Shown here: in pieces, positions 11,153 through 21,792 of the stretch
Numbering within the stretch: the first letter of the stretch is position 1
Layout: the number at the start of each line of letters is the position of its first letter
Origin: Microdochium bolleyi
Taxonomy: Eukaryota; Ascomycota; Sordariomycetes; Xylariales; Microdochiaceae
Direction: 5' to 3'
DNA length: 64,000 nt
Assembly: GCA_001566295.1 (NCBI GenBank)
Contig: KQ964284.1
Span: forward strand, 27,162 to 91,161
Made by a program: the position numbers and the translations under genes
Notes under the pieces: model-generated
Database searches by the model: none
What the model was told of the DNA's origin: nothing
The model's input: only the letters and a program-made list of their open reading frames with translations

Positions 11153-13192
11153 CTACCGGGGCCGCAATTGCGGATATCGATCAAAGAACTCTGGGCTGAG
11201 CTTCCAGTTGGCCAGATTCGCAATTGCCCCCTCAATCATCCCCGGGTCGCGCAGTAGGTCACTCTCCGATCCTGAAAGCTCGACCGTCATGTGTGTGCCA
11301 ATATCTGTGGTGATCCTGTGTATGTCGGCGGCATCCGAAATGTATACGTGGATAAGCTTTTCACGTATCTCGGGCCTGCAAGTGTTGGAGTTATTTAGAT
11401 GTCAGCAGACGGACCAAAGAAAAAAAGCAGGGACAAAGTCAACGAAGAGGGCTTTTGGCATACCATGCAATCAGGTCCACGCCTACAGGATGTAACACTG
11501 TAAGCTGCATAGATGTCGGACGCAGCCAGACGGGCAAGCTCTGGTACGCTTCTTCGCTGCGCAGCACAAGCCACTGAAGAACACATTTTCGGTCAGTCAT
11601 CTTGTTCTTCGAAGGTAATACAGTCACACAAAGTGGGATAGCAGGGAAGGCTTACTCTGACCAACAGATAGAGAACCCAGTAAGTGGCGAGAAACTCGGA
11701 CGTGCTGCGCGACTGGCGGATGGGTGCAAGCAGGGCCTTGAGGTCTGTCGAGAGCGTGTTGCCCGGCGTGTCAAAGAGGAAACTCATTATGCTGGGTGGG
11801 ACGATGGCGCCCGGGTGCGCGCGGGCGCGTTCAACTATGTCGTGGATATTCTCGTCGCCGGATTGGGGTGGCATGAGCACGAGCGGCAATTGCTCGGACT
11901 GATCTTGGAAATGAAGGTGAAGCGGCGAGATTCCGAAAGGGGCGGGCGAATATTGCCTGACGAAGCTGCCGAGCAGCTCAAAAAGGTGGTCCATCGAAGG
12001 AGGAGAGAATCCAGATGGTGCTCCAGGGAGGAGTGATTCGACGTCCTCGAGCACGGCTCCGGACTGCAGAAGTGATCCCTCGTGAGGCGGAGAGGAGCGC
12101 ACTGACCGGTTGCCGCGGCTGTGATTCGAGCGGCCTCGCCGGGCTTTCGGACGTGCCCTCGGTGCTGTGCTGCCGCTCTCAGGGCTGCCACTATGGTTTT
12201 CAATGTTGGGCCTGATATTCAGCCGCGTTACAATATCTTGTGGATCGGCGTGAGACCACGATAAGGGGTAGTAGTCATGGTTCAACGAGGCATTGTGGGA
12301 CTCTGTCAGGGCTCCCTGGAGTGCATCAGGCAGCTGCTGGAGATTCGCTGCCAACCACGGGTCAATGCTCGTCACCACTGCGGCTGGGTGCCCATTGGAG
12401 CCAGGATAGGCACTCCAGTGCTCTTCAGTGTAAAAGCTGCGTCCCGTGGTCCGATGTGGGCTCGCGGGGCCCGTGGCAAAGAGGCTACTGGAAGCTTCTG
12501 CTGCCGTCGTCTGGGTGTTCTCCTGCGGAACCAGAACCTGGAAATCGAGGTGATCGGCAGCCTCGCTGGCCCGCGGCTCTGGTGACGGCGATGTCGATAC
12601 GGGTGCCTGGCGCGGCCGTTCCGAGACACTACCAGCATCGTCACTGGGAATATCGGCGGCACCGCAGTGAATACTCTCGCTGGGGCCAGGAACCGGAGAC
12701 ATACCGTCTGCGGGCGCCGCTGGCTCCTGCAAAGATGCCTCGTTGAGAACTGAAGATTGCCTCAGGCGGCGCTGGCGCTCCAGCAAGGCTTCGAGATCGT
12801 CCCAAATCGCGTGCATCTGCTTCATCTGCGACAAGTCAGCTGGCCGATCATTGGCAATGTCACCAAGCCATCTATTAATCACGGTGCTTGCTCACCTCCT
12901 CGCGTAGCCGGAAGTTCTGCTCTGCGAGACGGCCCAGCTGGGACTGGGCGCCGGCGTCCTTGACGAGCCGCAGCTGTGCCTCGAGCTCCTCAATGTAGAG
13001 CTTCTGACGTTTGCGGTGTTGGCGCTGCGCGACACGGTCGGTGAGGCGCTTGCGTTGTCGCCGCTCCTCAGCCGAGTCCGGAATGGCCGCATCAGGCGCG
13101 CAGTCGTCGGTGGCGGCAGTACCACTGCCATCATGCCCTGGTTCGCGACGGCCTCGTAGCCGTCGTGTCTGTCGATGCACAGCGCTGGACAT
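11153..13192 (-). CDS. bZIP transcription factor with DUF3425 C-terminus
   Basis: Nuclear regulator of about 599 residues from exons 12896-13192, 11656-12825, 11464-11573 and 11153-11375. The basic region RKRLTDRVAQRQHRKRQKL at residues 48-66 runs into a leucine-zipper segment ending near 95. The long middle is Ser/Pro-rich and low complexity. The last two exons encode WLVLRSEEAYQSLPVWLRPT and the hydrophobic tail typical of DUF3425 in fungal bZIP proteins. The basic region has Asp where most fungal bZIPs have the invariant Asn of NRxAQR (here DRVAQR). The frame remains open upstream to 13411; I chose the ATG at 13192 for its distance to the bZIP. Its position between two monooxygenases makes it a candidate local regulator. 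Confidence 0.8.
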
Positions 13193-14226
13193 GTCGTCGT
13201 GGTTGGCGGTCGTGATGTCGATAAGACGGGCCAGAGACACGAGGTTGGAGGATTGCCCGCAAGCAACGTTGAGTGTGAGGGAGGCCGAGCGGCGCCCCAG
13301 GATCCCAATTGCCAGGGTACCTAAGGAAGAACCATGGGGAAGCCCCTGTCCGGCCACCCTTCCCCGCACGTCCACTCCACGTTGTGCCAGGGTGGCGGGC
13401 CCGTGTGACATGGAGAACGAAGGTCTAACGATTGTAGATTAGATACCTAGGTAAGCTAGCCTAGTTGTGCCAGCAGAATCCACAAGTAGCCCCATCGGCG
13501 CCGTCGGCCGGGAGCAGGTGGATAAAGAAGACCGTCGGGGCGTCATTCTGCTGCCTAGTCTGGGCTGCGGCCCTCTCGTAATTGACAATCGTGAGCAGCT
13601 CGGCGAGGAATCGCGACTTGGGTATTCTCCAGAGGCGACTCAGACGGTGGGATGGGAGGTAGCTACCCATGGTGTGCAGAAGCTCGTGGCCAAAGAAGAA
13701 AACCAAAATCATCACAAGGGATAACCCTTCCCTACCGCCGCCGCGTCTTTGTAGGTGTATGCGAGAAGGACGTCAAACAACAGGGCCGTGCATCAGAGAC
13801 CTCACTTGGCAAGGGTCATAGCTCGAGGCCACCGCCGGATGTATGGGCTGGCATTTGTGCGGCTGCATTCTGCGGCTGAGAGCCACTGAGACAAGGCTTC
13901 TTGGCAAACATAGCGGTGGCTCTGCATGGAACTTGACCTCGTCACTGCCATTAAGCCCAGCCTCGACTGCATGTGGAGGACGCATATACACTGGGGATGT
14001 ATCAAGGATCAACACCTTGTGGACACCTTCACTACCACCACCAGTGGAGATCTAGGACAGTACGCAGATGAATAACGCAGAACCATGGAAATTGACAGCT
14101 GTCAGCATTCCGTGCTGTTCTCAGAGTAATATTTGGTGTGTTTACAATTGTCTTCACATGTCAAGAACCATGCTAGAAACACTACCGCACTCCCATCGCC
14201 CCATCGTCCCATAAACACCCACTGCC
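13193..14226. other. Intergenic, no gene seen
   Basis: Leader of the bZIP gene and 3' flank of the hydroxylase fusion. Small frames such as the one at 13461-13715 have no recognisable content. Confidence 0.5.
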
Positions 14227-16918
14227 TCACGCCAGCCTCGACACCTTGTCGAAAGCCGCCACGCCCGTGCCCTCCTCCACAGTGGCATCGATCACGCCGT
14301 AGATCGGCAGCTCCGCCAGGCTCTCGGCGATGTGGTGCAGCGTGGGCAGCTTCGTCCAGTCGCCCTTGTCGAACGCGATGCGCGCGTCTGTGGACCGTAG
14401 CGCGGAGGTGATGTCCCGCGGACCCATGGCCATCCCGTTCTCGATAAGCACGGGGTACTCGCCGTCCGCCTGGCCCGGCTTGCCGACGGCGGGGACGTAG
14501 CGGTAGACGAGCAGTTTCTCGTTCGGGCCGGCGGGTGGGCCGCCCGGGGGACCGCCAGCGCCGGGAGGACCGGGCGGACCACCACTGGGGGGCCCATCAG
14601 CCGGTGCGCCATTAGGAGGCGCCGCAGAAGGATCAAATGGCGCGAGCTGGCTGACCTGCACGTCGACGAACTTGTGGCCCTGCCAGCTGCAGACCGTCCG
14701 GAGGCTACCAGACTTGTCGTCCCGCGTGACCTCGACGTCGGCGAAGACCTTGGGCATGCCGAGCTCCTCGCGGCCCGTGGTAATCGGGTCGGCCGCGGAC
14801 TCGAACAAAACGGGCAGGAAGCTGCCGACTGTGGGCGGGCCAGGAGGGCCGTCGGGCTTCTCGTACTTCACGCCGTGGATGTACAGCCCGAACACGTTGT
14901 AACCACGGCCGCCGAGCCAAGCGAGGCTGTCAAGCTGGATGGTCACGAAGCTCGCGGTCGCGACGGAGCCAGGTGCGGCGAAGCTGAAGTCGGTGGCGTT
15001 GGGTAACAGGTTCTTGAGGTACGTCGCGGATGTCCTGAAGCGGACCGTAGTGGTCGTGACCTTGGGCGGCGGCAGACTGCCCATCCTCGACAGGAACGGG
15101 TGCTGCCGCGGGCTAATCATGGGCCCAAACGACACGGGCTGCCGGAGGTACATCGGCCCGTGGGACGAGGCCTCGAGCTTGCGCAACGCGGCGGTCGTGT
15201 TGTGCCATTCGTCATGACCGTAGTTGTACGCGGTGAACTTGAACATGTCGAACTTCTTGCGCCCCTCCTCGTCAATGTCCTCGCCAATCATCCGGGATAC
15301 CTCCTGAATTCGGTGCGCGCGGTCGTCGCGGAGCTTAGAGTAGAGGGCCAGGCGGTCTGGGAGCTGCTCGGGCGTCACGCCCATGGGAAGCAGGGTGGCG
15401 AGAGAGACGGCGTCCTCCATGGCGACACCGGCTGGGGCGGATCTTGTTAGCATACTCACTTGCAGGTTTGGTATGTTTGGGCTGACTGGAGTGGGGAGTG
15501 GAGCAACACGGCATACCTCCTTGGCCCTGGTCTTTGTTACGGAAATGCGATTAGCTGAGGGGAAACGAATTATCAAGAGTCAAACGGGTAGATACTCACG
15601 AGGCAGGAATGGGTGAGCGGCGTCCCCTAGCAGCGCGGCCTTGCCCTTTGTCCAGTTCTTGATCCGCTCCATGTCAAGCAGTGTCCAGGCCTTAACCGAG
15701 TCGCCGTCGACGAGCTGTAGCAGAGCCTGCACGGCGGGCGGGAACTCTTTGTACGTCGCCAGCAGCGCGTCCTTGCTGCCGCCGCCGCTCCAGTCGTCGC
15801 CGCTCTTTTTGGCGTGGGCTGACTCCTCGCTCGGGTGGATAGCGTTAAAATTCATGATGGTGTTATTGTTGCACGGGTACATGATGATACGCTTGTTGCT
15901 GCCGATCCACATGTTCATGATGCCGTCCTCGCGTGTGAAGGGTTCGGCCTCGGGCGCCTGCCGGATCTTGTCGTGCGGGACGAGGAAGCGGAAGGCGCTC
16001 TTGCCAGAGCCAAAGGGCTTGATGTCGCCCGCCACGGCTGTGCGGGTGACGGACTATAAGACACAGCAGAAAGGTCAATGGACGACGCCGTGTTAGGGTA
16101 ATTATGTGTGTGTGGGCCTACGCTAACTCCATCGGCACCGATGATGAGGTCGCCCGTCTCGGTCGTGCCGTCCTCAAAAGTGACAGTGCCTGCCTCTGGA
16201 TCGACCGAGGCCACACGGCAACCTGTCTTGAGCACGGCGGGCGTGTTGGGGCCGTCGGGCCCGGTGGCGAGGTTCTTGAGGGCCGAGTGCAGACCGACTC
16301 GGTGGGCGAGAACCCAGGGCTGTGTGTACGAGGCTGCCCGTCAGTCCTATGAGCCCGTCCAAGAACAGTGCTCCGGTGTGGATCAAGTACTCACGTGTTG
16401 CCAAAGACCGGCAGACCTCGTTGTGTCGAGCTCCATCTTCTTGTTGCCTTGCTCGTCCCACTCTATCACCTGAACTTGGTTACCAGGAATGAAGTCAGCC
16501 ACAATGCGCTCCTACTGTGTCAGAGCGAGACGGTGAAAAGAGCGAACTCACCCCCCTGATGGGGTTCGCGCCAATGTCCTCGGGGACAAGACCGAAGCGC
16601 TTCAGCAGGCCATAAGCATTCGGGGGGATGTGGACGGCAGCGCTAGTCTCCTGAGCGAGCTGTGACCGCTCGAAGATCTGGCCGGGGCACTCTGTTAGCC
16701 TTGCGGTCCGAAGTAGCACGCAGCAGTTGGTCCTTCTTACTGTGATGTCGTGGCCGTGACTGCGGAGGACGGTGGCGGCCATGAGACCGCCGATGCCTGG
16801 GAAGGTCTGGGTCAGCATTTCCTGGGCGCGAAAAAAGAAGGAGACGAGGGGAATGAGTGGCTGTGGGCTTACCGCCGCCGACGACAAGGACCTTGAGAGG
16901 CTTGTTGTTGGTCGCCAT
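14227..16918 (-). CDS. Fusion: FAD aromatic hydroxylase + acetoacetate-decarboxylase-like domain
   Basis: Predicted 738-residue two-domain protein. Exons: 16873-16918, 16741-16796, 16552-16677, 16395-16511, 16122-16319, 15600-16053, 15517-15531 and 14227-15431. Residues 1 to about 440 are a salicylate-hydroxylase-like flavoprotein: GGGIGG at 14-19, HRVGLHSAL, LIIGADGV, and GDAAHPFLPHQGQGAG at about 325-340. From about residue 450 to the end the sequence resembles the acetoacetate decarboxylase (ADC) superfamily, with GREELGMPKVFADVEV; Lys565 in GMPK is where the Schiff-base lysine would be. A Gly/Pro-rich insert (PPGPPGAGGPPGGPP) interrupts this half. HQGQG is encoded by a 15-base microexon, and the third intron is only 40 bases. 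The donor after GADG could alternatively be three or six bases earlier. A hydroxylase-decarboxylase pair would suit aromatic acids; that role is inference. Confidence 0.75.
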
Positions 16919-17579
16919 TGTGTATGTGTGTGTGTGTGTGTGTGCTTGAAAGAGAGGTCTACAAAGCAGCTCCGGCAGAGCGGTAGTTGGAGGGAAAAAT
17001 ACTTGAAGCTCAAGATGGAGGAGGACAAGAAAGACAACAGGGCAGGCGAGGGCCAAAGACGGGCCGGCGCGTGGGCGTCATCAACGTGAGGACGGCGATT
17101 GTAAGCCCCGCGTTCCCCGCGATCTAACACAGGCTGCCGGCACCGGCCAAGCATGGCCTGACCATGGGCGGCGCGTGTGGTGGTGGACAACGCTCCCAGC
17201 CTTGGAGGCATCGGGAGGAGGGGAGAGAAGACAGACGCAGAAAGGAGAGCTCTCGGGACATCGGCCCCGCGTGGGCGCGTTGGGGAAGGCGGGGCGTCGG
17301 AGGTGGGCGAGGTGGGCGAGGTGGGGGAGCTGCGCTGTACAAGACCCCTGGTGGGCGCGACTTTGTCCCGGCCGCACTGCGCAGCAAGCGGTGGTCGGAG
17401 CAGCCAGGCGCCGTGCCGAGCGTGGCCGGCCGGGACAGCTGCGGAGGGGTCGTGCCTGCCTTGAGCTGCCGTGAGGTCCGATACAAACATCCATCCCGTC
17501 AGCGTCAGGGAGGGCTGGCCTCCTGGCTTCTTCCTCACCTCCCCCTCACCCCCCCCTCACCACAGATACGACCGCCGCC
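16919..17579. promoter_or_regulatory. Bidirectional promoter region
   Basis: About 660 bases separate the divergent starts of the hydroxylase fusion and the CocE-type hydrolase. It contains a (TG)n run at 16925-16944 directly before the hydroxylase ATG (read as CA on the coding strand) and pyrimidine-rich tracts next to the hydrolase ATG. Co-regulation is inferred from arrangement only. Confidence 0.5.
16925..16944. repeat. (TG)n microsatellite
   Basis: About ten TG units immediately upstream of the hydroxylase fusion start codon. Confidence 0.9.
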
Positions 17580-19447
17580 ATGCCCAACGAGATCCGAGAC
17601 CTCAAGGTCGTCGACGAGACCTCCTTCCCCTATGTCTTTGAGAAGGACGTCTCCGTGCCCCTCAAGGCCGGCCGCGGCCTCATCCGCTGCAACGTCTACC
17701 GTCCCAAGACGGACAAGCCCGTCCCCGTTCTTGTCACATACGGGCCCTACGGCAAGGACATCTGGTACCAGGAGTATGTTTGTTCCTCCATGCCTCTTCT
17801 TCCACCACTGCCCTTCGTACATGATACTGATCTTCCTCACTCATCTGCAGCTTCCACCCCAAATCCTTCTCCGAAGTAAACCCCAACCACAAGTCCGCCC
17901 ACGCCGCCTGGGAGACCCCGGACCCGGGCTTCTGGACCAATGCCGGCTACGCCGTCGTCCGCGCCGACGAGCGCGGTCTCGGCCAGTCCCCCGGCTTCCT
18001 CGACACCATGTCCCGCGGCACCTCCGAGGCCTTCTTCGACGTCGTCGAGTGGGCCGCCGAGCAGCCCTGGTCCACCGGCAAGGTCGGCCTGCTGGGCATC
18101 AGCTACTACGCCGGCTCACAGTGGCGTGTCGCCGCCCGCCAGCCCAAGGGCCTCGCTGCCATCATCCCCTGGGAGGGCATGAGCGACTACTACCGCGACC
18201 GCTGCCGCCACGGCGGCATCCTCAGTGACGGCTTCATCCGCTTCTGGTGGAACCGCCAAGTCATTACCAACCAGTACGGCCGGCCCGGCCGCAGTACCGC
18301 CCAGATCAAGGGTGTTGACACCATCGAGGGCGACCTGCCCGAGGAGGAGCTCGTTGCCAACCGCCAGGACCAGACCATTGACAACGCCGCCAACCGCTTC
18401 CGCGACGACGCCTACTACGCCAGCAAGGAGTACGACATGGCCGACATCCAGGTTCCCATGCTCTCCGTGGGCAACTGGGGTGGAATCCTGCTGCACCTCA
18501 GGGGCAACGTCGAGGGCTACGTCCACGCCGGCAGTAAGTTCAAGTACCTGCGCATGATCACGGGCCGGCACGACCTGCCCTTCTACTACGAGGAAGAGGT
18601 CGAGATCCAGAAGAGCTTCCTCGACGCGTTCCTCAAGGGCGAGGACAGTGTCGGCTGGGCCACCGAGGGCAAGGTCGCGCCCGTCAGCCTCGTCCTGCGC
18701 AAGGGTAACGTCGGTTTCAACGACGCCGAGGCCGAGAAGGTGTATCCCCGCCGCGAGGAGGCCGCCTGGCCTATCCCGCGCACGCAGTACACCAACTTCT
18801 ACCTCACCCCTGACCTAGGGCTCACCGCCCAGGACAAGCCCCAGACGTCAGACCCCAAGCGCAAGGTGTCCTACCGCGCGCTGGGTACGATGAAGGACCA
18901 GAAGTTTGTGCACTTTACGACGGCGCCGTTTGAGGCCGAAACCGAGATCACGGGTCACGTCGTCGCGCATCTCAACGTCTCCGTCACTCCGGACCCGGAT
19001 GGTCCCACGCCCAGCGACATCGACCTTTTCGTCACCCTGCGCTACCTCGGTCCGGACGGCAAGGAGGTCTTCTACACTGGCACCGCGGGCGATCCTGTGC
19101 CACTCACCAAGGGCTGGCTGCGCGTGTCCCTACGCAAGGTCAGCACCGAGAGCCCCAAGCACCGAGCGTACCTCCCGCACCGGGACTACTCTAGCCGCGA
19201 CGTGCAAAGCGTCGTACAGGGCGATGTCTATGGCGTCGACGTCGAGGTGTGGCCCACGCAGGTCGTCGTCGAGAAGGGCGGACGCATCGTCTTCGAGGTC
19301 GCGTCCGGCGACACCCAGGGCAGCGGCATCTTCACTCACGAGGACAAGAACGACCGCAGCCCTGAGGTGTTCCAGGGCGTCAACAATATCTGTTTCGGCG
19401 GCGGCCTGGAGAACTACGTCACCCTGCCGATCATCCCGGAGGCGTAA
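17580..19447 (+). CDS. CocE/NonD-family hydrolase (X-Pro dipeptidyl-peptidase fold)
   Basis: Alpha/beta hydrolase of 596 residues from exons 17580-17773 and 17851-19447. The N-terminal half is a peptidase S15 fold with nucleophile elbow GISYYAG (Ser149) and ADERGLGQSPG just before it. The segment LSDGFIRFWWNRQVITNQYG is characteristic of the fungal CocE/NonD group. From about residue 380 a jelly-roll C-terminal domain of the X-Pro peptidase type follows (TAPFEAETEITGHVVAHLNV). No signal peptide, so it is probably cytosolic. Family members hydrolyse esters or amides of diverse acids. Here it is divergent from the hydroxylase/decarboxylase fusion, suggesting action on the same pathway; the substrate is unknown. 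Confidence 0.88.
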
Positions 19448-20285
19448 GGGGGGATGTTTTCTGCAAATTAGCGTGCAAATCTGCGGCTTCCAGATAGACA
19501 AATAGAATGAACATGAAAGATGAGCTTCCAAACTTGGTTCTGGACACACAAGTTTGATTCCTCGGCGTAGGCGCACGGTTTGTTGGGCAGCGTAGTCTAT
19601 GGCCGACAGGCGAGTCTGAAAATCTGCGATTCCGACCGCTCTGGTTAAGCATAGCTTGTGCTCGCCTGTGCAAAGAAGAAATCGATGCTCCTCCATATGA
19701 AGTTATCTTAAGGGTAAACCCGGGGCCGCAGAGGGAGATCTCAGCCATGGCAACCGCAAACTCGTACGTGATGGCGTGTATGGTCGTTCTGGAAGTGACG
19801 CTCGAAAATATGAATTGGCTCATCTTCCCATGCATATAGGTAGTCTTGTCTCGGTACATCGTCTCATGCTGAAAAGATCGAGAGTGTGTTGAGATTCCTT
19901 GGTTTTGATAATCGAAACACCACCAAAAAAAGAAAAAAAAAAGATGAAAAAAAGAAAAAAGAAATGTTGAGCTATCTGTATTTCGCGTCCTGACGAAGCT
20001 GGTTAATTCTATCCGATATCCTTGAATCCTCCGTAGATTGGACAGATCCTCGAACCGGTTTACAAAACCAGCGAAGAGGTTCCACACGAAGCTCCGAGAC
20101 CGCTTTGTGTCAGCAAGCGGCCAGAATGTCTAGGGCACTCAACGCCCAAATCACACAGCTGTGGCACACGAACTTTGTCAATCACCCAGTCAATTGTGCA
20201 AGACTATTGGATAAATATTTCTCAATTGACGCTAGTAATCTACATATGCCAGAAGAAAGACAATAACATTTCGCACCCCCTGTCA
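19448..20285. other. Convergent intergenic region
   Basis: No gene seen. It contains an A/G-rich tract at about 19923-19965 (mostly A on the plus strand). Confidence 0.55.
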
Positions 20286-21247
20286 TCACGCCGCCGTCGC
20301 CAGCGTCTTTGGCCACGAGCCGATGGTGAACTGGCTGTTGCACATGTTTGTCAGCTCCCAGGTCTCGGCCTTGAGCTCGCCGTAGCTGCCGCTGTCCTCC
20401 TCGTCGCCGGCGGCGCCCGCGACGAAAAGGGCAGCCATGAAGTGGTCGTCGGTACCGTGGGCGTCGCGGTACTGGGGGTGCTTCATGAGGCGGGTCATGG
20501 CCCTGCGCAGCTGGGGACCCGAGTTGTTGGCCATGACGTCCTCGACGGACTGGCGGAACTCGAGGGCCCAGGGCTCCGGGGGCGCCTCCTGGGCGAAGTT
20601 GTCCGAGTAGCGCAGCATGGGCAGCCAGCGGTTGCGCCAGAGGTTGTGGACGGCGCCGCCGGAGCCGATGATGAGATAGCCGTCGCGGCGCAGGGAGCGG
20701 ACGGCGTCGCCGACGCGGACGTGCAGGTGGGGGTCGAAGCGGAAGTTCATCGAGATGAGGACGGTGGGCGGGCAGCCGGCCGGGAACATGCGGATGAGGA
20801 TGAGGTAGGTGTCGTGGATCCACTCAAAGTTTGGGTTCTCGTTGGCCTCGATGCCGGCATCGCGCAGCAGCTGGATGCAGCGGTGGGCGCCCTCGATGTC
20901 CGGGTTGAGCTTGTAGTCCTGGTACTTTGAGGGGTGGACGTAGGCGACGGGGGACTTGCCCGGGTTGACGGTGGTGGCGACCTCGACGCCCTCGCCAAGG
21001 GCGTCCCAGTGGGCGCCCATCATGACGACGCCCTTGATGTTGTTGGCGAGGGCGGCGTCGCCGGCCTTTTTCCAGTAGTCGGCGGCGTCCGACTGCTCGC
21101 CGAGCATCATGGTGGAGCCATGGGAGAAGAAGTGGACGGGCGTGAGGGGAGCTGTTGGGGTCAGAGGTGGAGGTCGGTCAGCACTGTTGTTCTGTCATGA
21201 ATGACCGCCTGCAGAGGCTATCCAAAGTGAGGCCGGAACATACCCAT
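20286..21247 (-). CDS. LigB-type extradiol ring-cleavage dioxygenase (DODA-like)
   Basis: Non-haem iron dioxygenase of 289 residues, class III extradiol family, which would open a catechol-type ring. The model has a first exon of only four bases (ATG G, 21244-21247) in a CACCATGG context, a 92-base intron, and exon 20286-21151; the joined protein starts MAPLTPVHFFSHGST. Metal-ligand candidates are the His of FFSHGS, the His of MGAHWDA and the His of GGAVHNLW. The length matches fungal 4,5-DOPA-dioxygenase-like proteins (about 260-290). Without the mini-exon the first ATG would remove the N-terminal His, which supports the splice. Position between a hydroxylase/hydrolase pair and a regulator suits an aromatic pathway. 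Confidence 0.87.
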
Positions 21248-21792
21248 GGTGCAGCGTGTGTGATGGTTGCGGCTTGGTGTTGAGGACGCCTGGGCAAAGA
21301 CGGCCAGCAAGCAGAGTGGATGCGGCCGCAGAGGTTGAAAAGTCGAGGGCCGTCTGCCCGTGCCAGTGTCGGATGGGACGGGCCCAACCGAAGCAGGTCG
21401 GGGAGGTGGACGGAGGCGAGAGGCATGGGCTGGGGATGGCGTGGCCGGGGGGGCTCGTGTCGGGAAGGTGGAGGAGCAGGTCGTGCCTGCCCGCGGCCCC
21501 CCGTCGGCAGGCCCCACCACGGTTATGTCAGCACCTGCACCCGCCCAGGTTCTCCGCAACGCGGCCCCCGCCCAGGGTCTGCCCCGGAATGCCCCCGGAA
21601 TGGCCCCGGCATGCCCCAAGCGCTGCCATCTGCACCTGCACGCACAACGCACTGCAGCACTGCCGTCTCCCCTCCACCTCCTCCACTTCCCTCTCTCCTT
21701 CCCCCTCGCCTGCGCGCTGCTCTCCTCTCCTCCACCCCGACTCCCTCCGCCCATCGCGATCTGGCGATGCTCGCCTGAGCGCCCGGCCCGGC
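21248..21792. promoter_or_regulatory. Divergent promoter, dioxygenase and zinc-finger regulator
   Basis: About 545 bases of C/T-rich sequence between the two ATGs. The long overlapping frames here on both strands are GC-driven and lack domains. Confidence 0.45.

Noticed and set aside
13461..13715. 84-residue minus-strand frame upstream of the bZIP gene
   Set aside because: No motif, no splice partner, and no family resemblance; likely chance.
17164..18228. Long plus-strand open frame overlapping the start of the CocE-type hydrolase
   Set aside because: Arg/Pro-rich shadow in another frame; the spliced hydrolase model accounts for the coding signal.
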